Assembly (NCBI GenBank): GCA_030151885.1
Contig: JASLCG010000076.1
Location: forward strand, 1-17,344
Direction: 5' to 3'
Length of the DNA: 17,344 nucleotides
From: Bacteroides sp.
Lineage (GTDB): Bacteria; Bacteroidota; Bacteroidia; Bacteroidales; Bacteroidaceae
Positions within the stretch are counted from its first letter, which is position 1; each line of letters opens with the position of its first letter. Under the pieces are notes generated by a model that made no database searches, had not been told where the DNA came from, and saw only the letters and a list, made by a program, of their open reading frames with translations. Made by a program: the position numbers and the translations under genes. Positions 16,471-17,344 of this stretch are shown one piece after another.

Positions 16471-16478
16471 TATATTTG
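16471..16478 (+). promoter_or_regulatory. Candidate -7 promoter element for the radical SAM gene
   Basis: TATATTTG, an exact TAnnTTTG match, 25 nt before the ATG, in the 58-nt gap after the outer-membrane protein gene. No -33 TTTG at standard spacing. Confidence 0.4.
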
Positions 16479-16503
16479 TATTAATAAAATAGAACAAGTA
16501 ATT

Positions 16504-17277
16504 ATGACAATAATTTATCCTTCTCCAATTTTTGGTCCTGTGCACTCTCGTAGATTAGGAGTATCTTTAGGAGTTAATTTATTACCTTCTGATGGTAAAA
16601 TATGCTCTTTCGACTGTCTATATTGTGAGTGTGGATTAAATCAAGAGCGCCGAACCAAATCTAAATTTCCAGCGAGAGAGTTGGTGTATGCTACTTTAGA
16701 AGCAAAATTAAAAGAGATGGTAGAAAACAATAACTTACCTGATGTAATAACATTTGCGGGTAATGGAGAACCAACAGGACACCCAGACTTTTTTAATATT
16801 ATTAAAGACACGCTACTGTTAAGAAATCAGTTTGCTCCTAAAGCTAAAGTTAGTGTGTTAAGTAATGCAGCTCACCTGAATAGAGAACAAGTAATAGAAG
16901 CTTTAAAACTTGTAGATAATAACATTCTGAAACTAGATACTGTAGATACTCATTTTATTAATACAGTTGATAGACCAAATTTTGATTACAACATTCAACA
17001 AATAATAGAAAATATTAAAAAGTTTGAAGGGAAATGTATTATACAAACGATGTTTTTAAAAGGAAATTATGAAGGTGAGGTATTAAATAATACAACAGAT
17101 AAGTATGTATTGCCATGGTTAGATGTTATTGATGAAATAAAACCTCGTGAAGTAATGATATATACTATCGATAGAGAAACACCTATAAAAACTCTTGAAA
17201 AGGCCAGTAAGGAGGATTTAGATAAAATAGGAGAAATGGTTAAAAACAGACATCATAAAGTACAAATATCATATTAA
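16504..17277 (+). CDS. Radical SAM protein, COG0731-like
   Basis: Radical SAM enzyme of 257 residues. The cluster motif is C34-x3-C38-x2-C41 (CSFDCLYC), followed immediately by C43; the SAM-binding glycine motif is GNGEPT at 86-91. The N terminus GPVHSRRLGVSLGVNLLP (11-28) is typical of the group of small radical SAM proteins related to the archaeal wyosine-synthesis enzyme. There is no visible SPASM or other auxiliary-cluster domain, and the bacterial substrate is not known. ATG start supported by the N-terminal match. Its last 27 nt, including the stop codon, are part of the inverted repeat at the end of the window, but the reading frame ends normally. Confidence 0.9.
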   Translation: MTIIYPSPIFGPVHSRRLGVSLGVNLLPSDGKICSFDCLYCECGLNQERRTKSKFPARELVYATLEAKLKEMVENNNLPDVITFAGNGEPTGHPDFFNIIKDTLLLRNQFAPKAKVSVLSNAAHLNREQVIEALKLVDNNILKLDTVDTHFINTVDRPNFDYNIQQIIENIKKFEGKCIIQTMFLKGNYEGEVLNNTTDKYVLPWLDVIDEIKPREVMIYTIDRETPIKTLEKASKEDLDKIGEMVKNRHHKVQISY

Positions 17278-17344
17278 AATAAGAGAGGATCATCTTTACA
17301 CATGATCCTCTCTTATTTTAATATGATATTTGTACTTTATGATG
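17251..17344. repeat. Perfect 43-bp inverted repeat ending at the window end
   Basis: Positions 17251-17293 are the exact reverse complement of 17302-17344, with an 8-nt loop. The left arm includes the last 27 nt of the radical SAM gene and the right arm stops where the sequence stops. A terminator needs only the inner stem, so the outer 25 bp are probably a fold-back artefact at a contig end. Confidence 0.9.
17276..17319 (+). terminator. Probable terminator of the radical SAM gene
   Basis: Stem of 18 bp starting at the radical SAM stop codon (17276-17293 with 17302-17319), 8-nt loop, GC-containing core GAGAGGATC/GATCCTCTC, and a T-rich 3' flank. The hairpin core looks like a genuine terminator; the longer perfect complementarity around it is treated separately. 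Confidence 0.75.

Overview
The window looks like about 17 kb of chromosomal DNA from a low-GC member of the Bacteroidota, most likely Bacteroidales. Three things point that way: the gene order acpP-fabF-rnc with pfkA and purN alongside; several Bacteroidota-specific families (bacterial GH3-like protein, large YfhO-type membrane protein, HhH/beta-barrel outer-membrane protein); and sites resembling the Bacteroidota -7 promoter element TAnnTTTG in several intergenic gaps, with no strong Shine-Dalgarno sequences. No tRNA, rRNA, CRISPR array, insertion sequence or phage gene is visible. Most of the window is core metabolism.

Layout: (1) 42-3051, minus strand: a GH3-like acyl-adenylate family gene followed by cysS. 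(2) 3177-4187, plus: a group III-type phosphofructokinase, ending 5 nt from the convergent rnc gene. (3) 4193-6527, minus: acpP-fabF-rnc, fatty-acid synthesis with RNase III. (4) 6677-7261, plus: purN, transcribed away from acpP across a 149-nt gap that carries a 25-bp palindrome. (5) 7235-8287, minus: pdxB, whose 3' end overlaps purN by 27 nt. (6) 8447-12242, plus: a two-gene unit of a strongly diverged S-adenosylhomocysteine hydrolase homologue and a YfhO-family membrane protein, closed by a 44-nt perfect palindrome that can also terminate the opposing nadA. (7) 12329-13267, minus: nadA. (8) 13268-13728: 461 nt of AT-rich non-coding DNA with an imperfect internal duplication. (9) 13729-17277, plus: an SpoU-type RNA methyltransferase with its own terminator, an outer-membrane beta-barrel with an N-terminal helix-hairpin-helix region, and a radical SAM protein.

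The most unusual gene is the SAHH homologue at 8447-9799. It keeps the NAD-binding fold and part of the catalytic set but has changed several adenosine-pocket residues. It also lacks the C-terminal tail that normally completes the neighbouring subunit's NAD site. It is probably co-transcribed with the YfhO gene 4 nt downstream, so it may be a pseudoenzyme or have taken on a new role. The window ends in a perfect 43-bp inverted repeat that folds back into the radical SAM gene. This is more likely a contig-end assembly artefact around a real terminator than biology.
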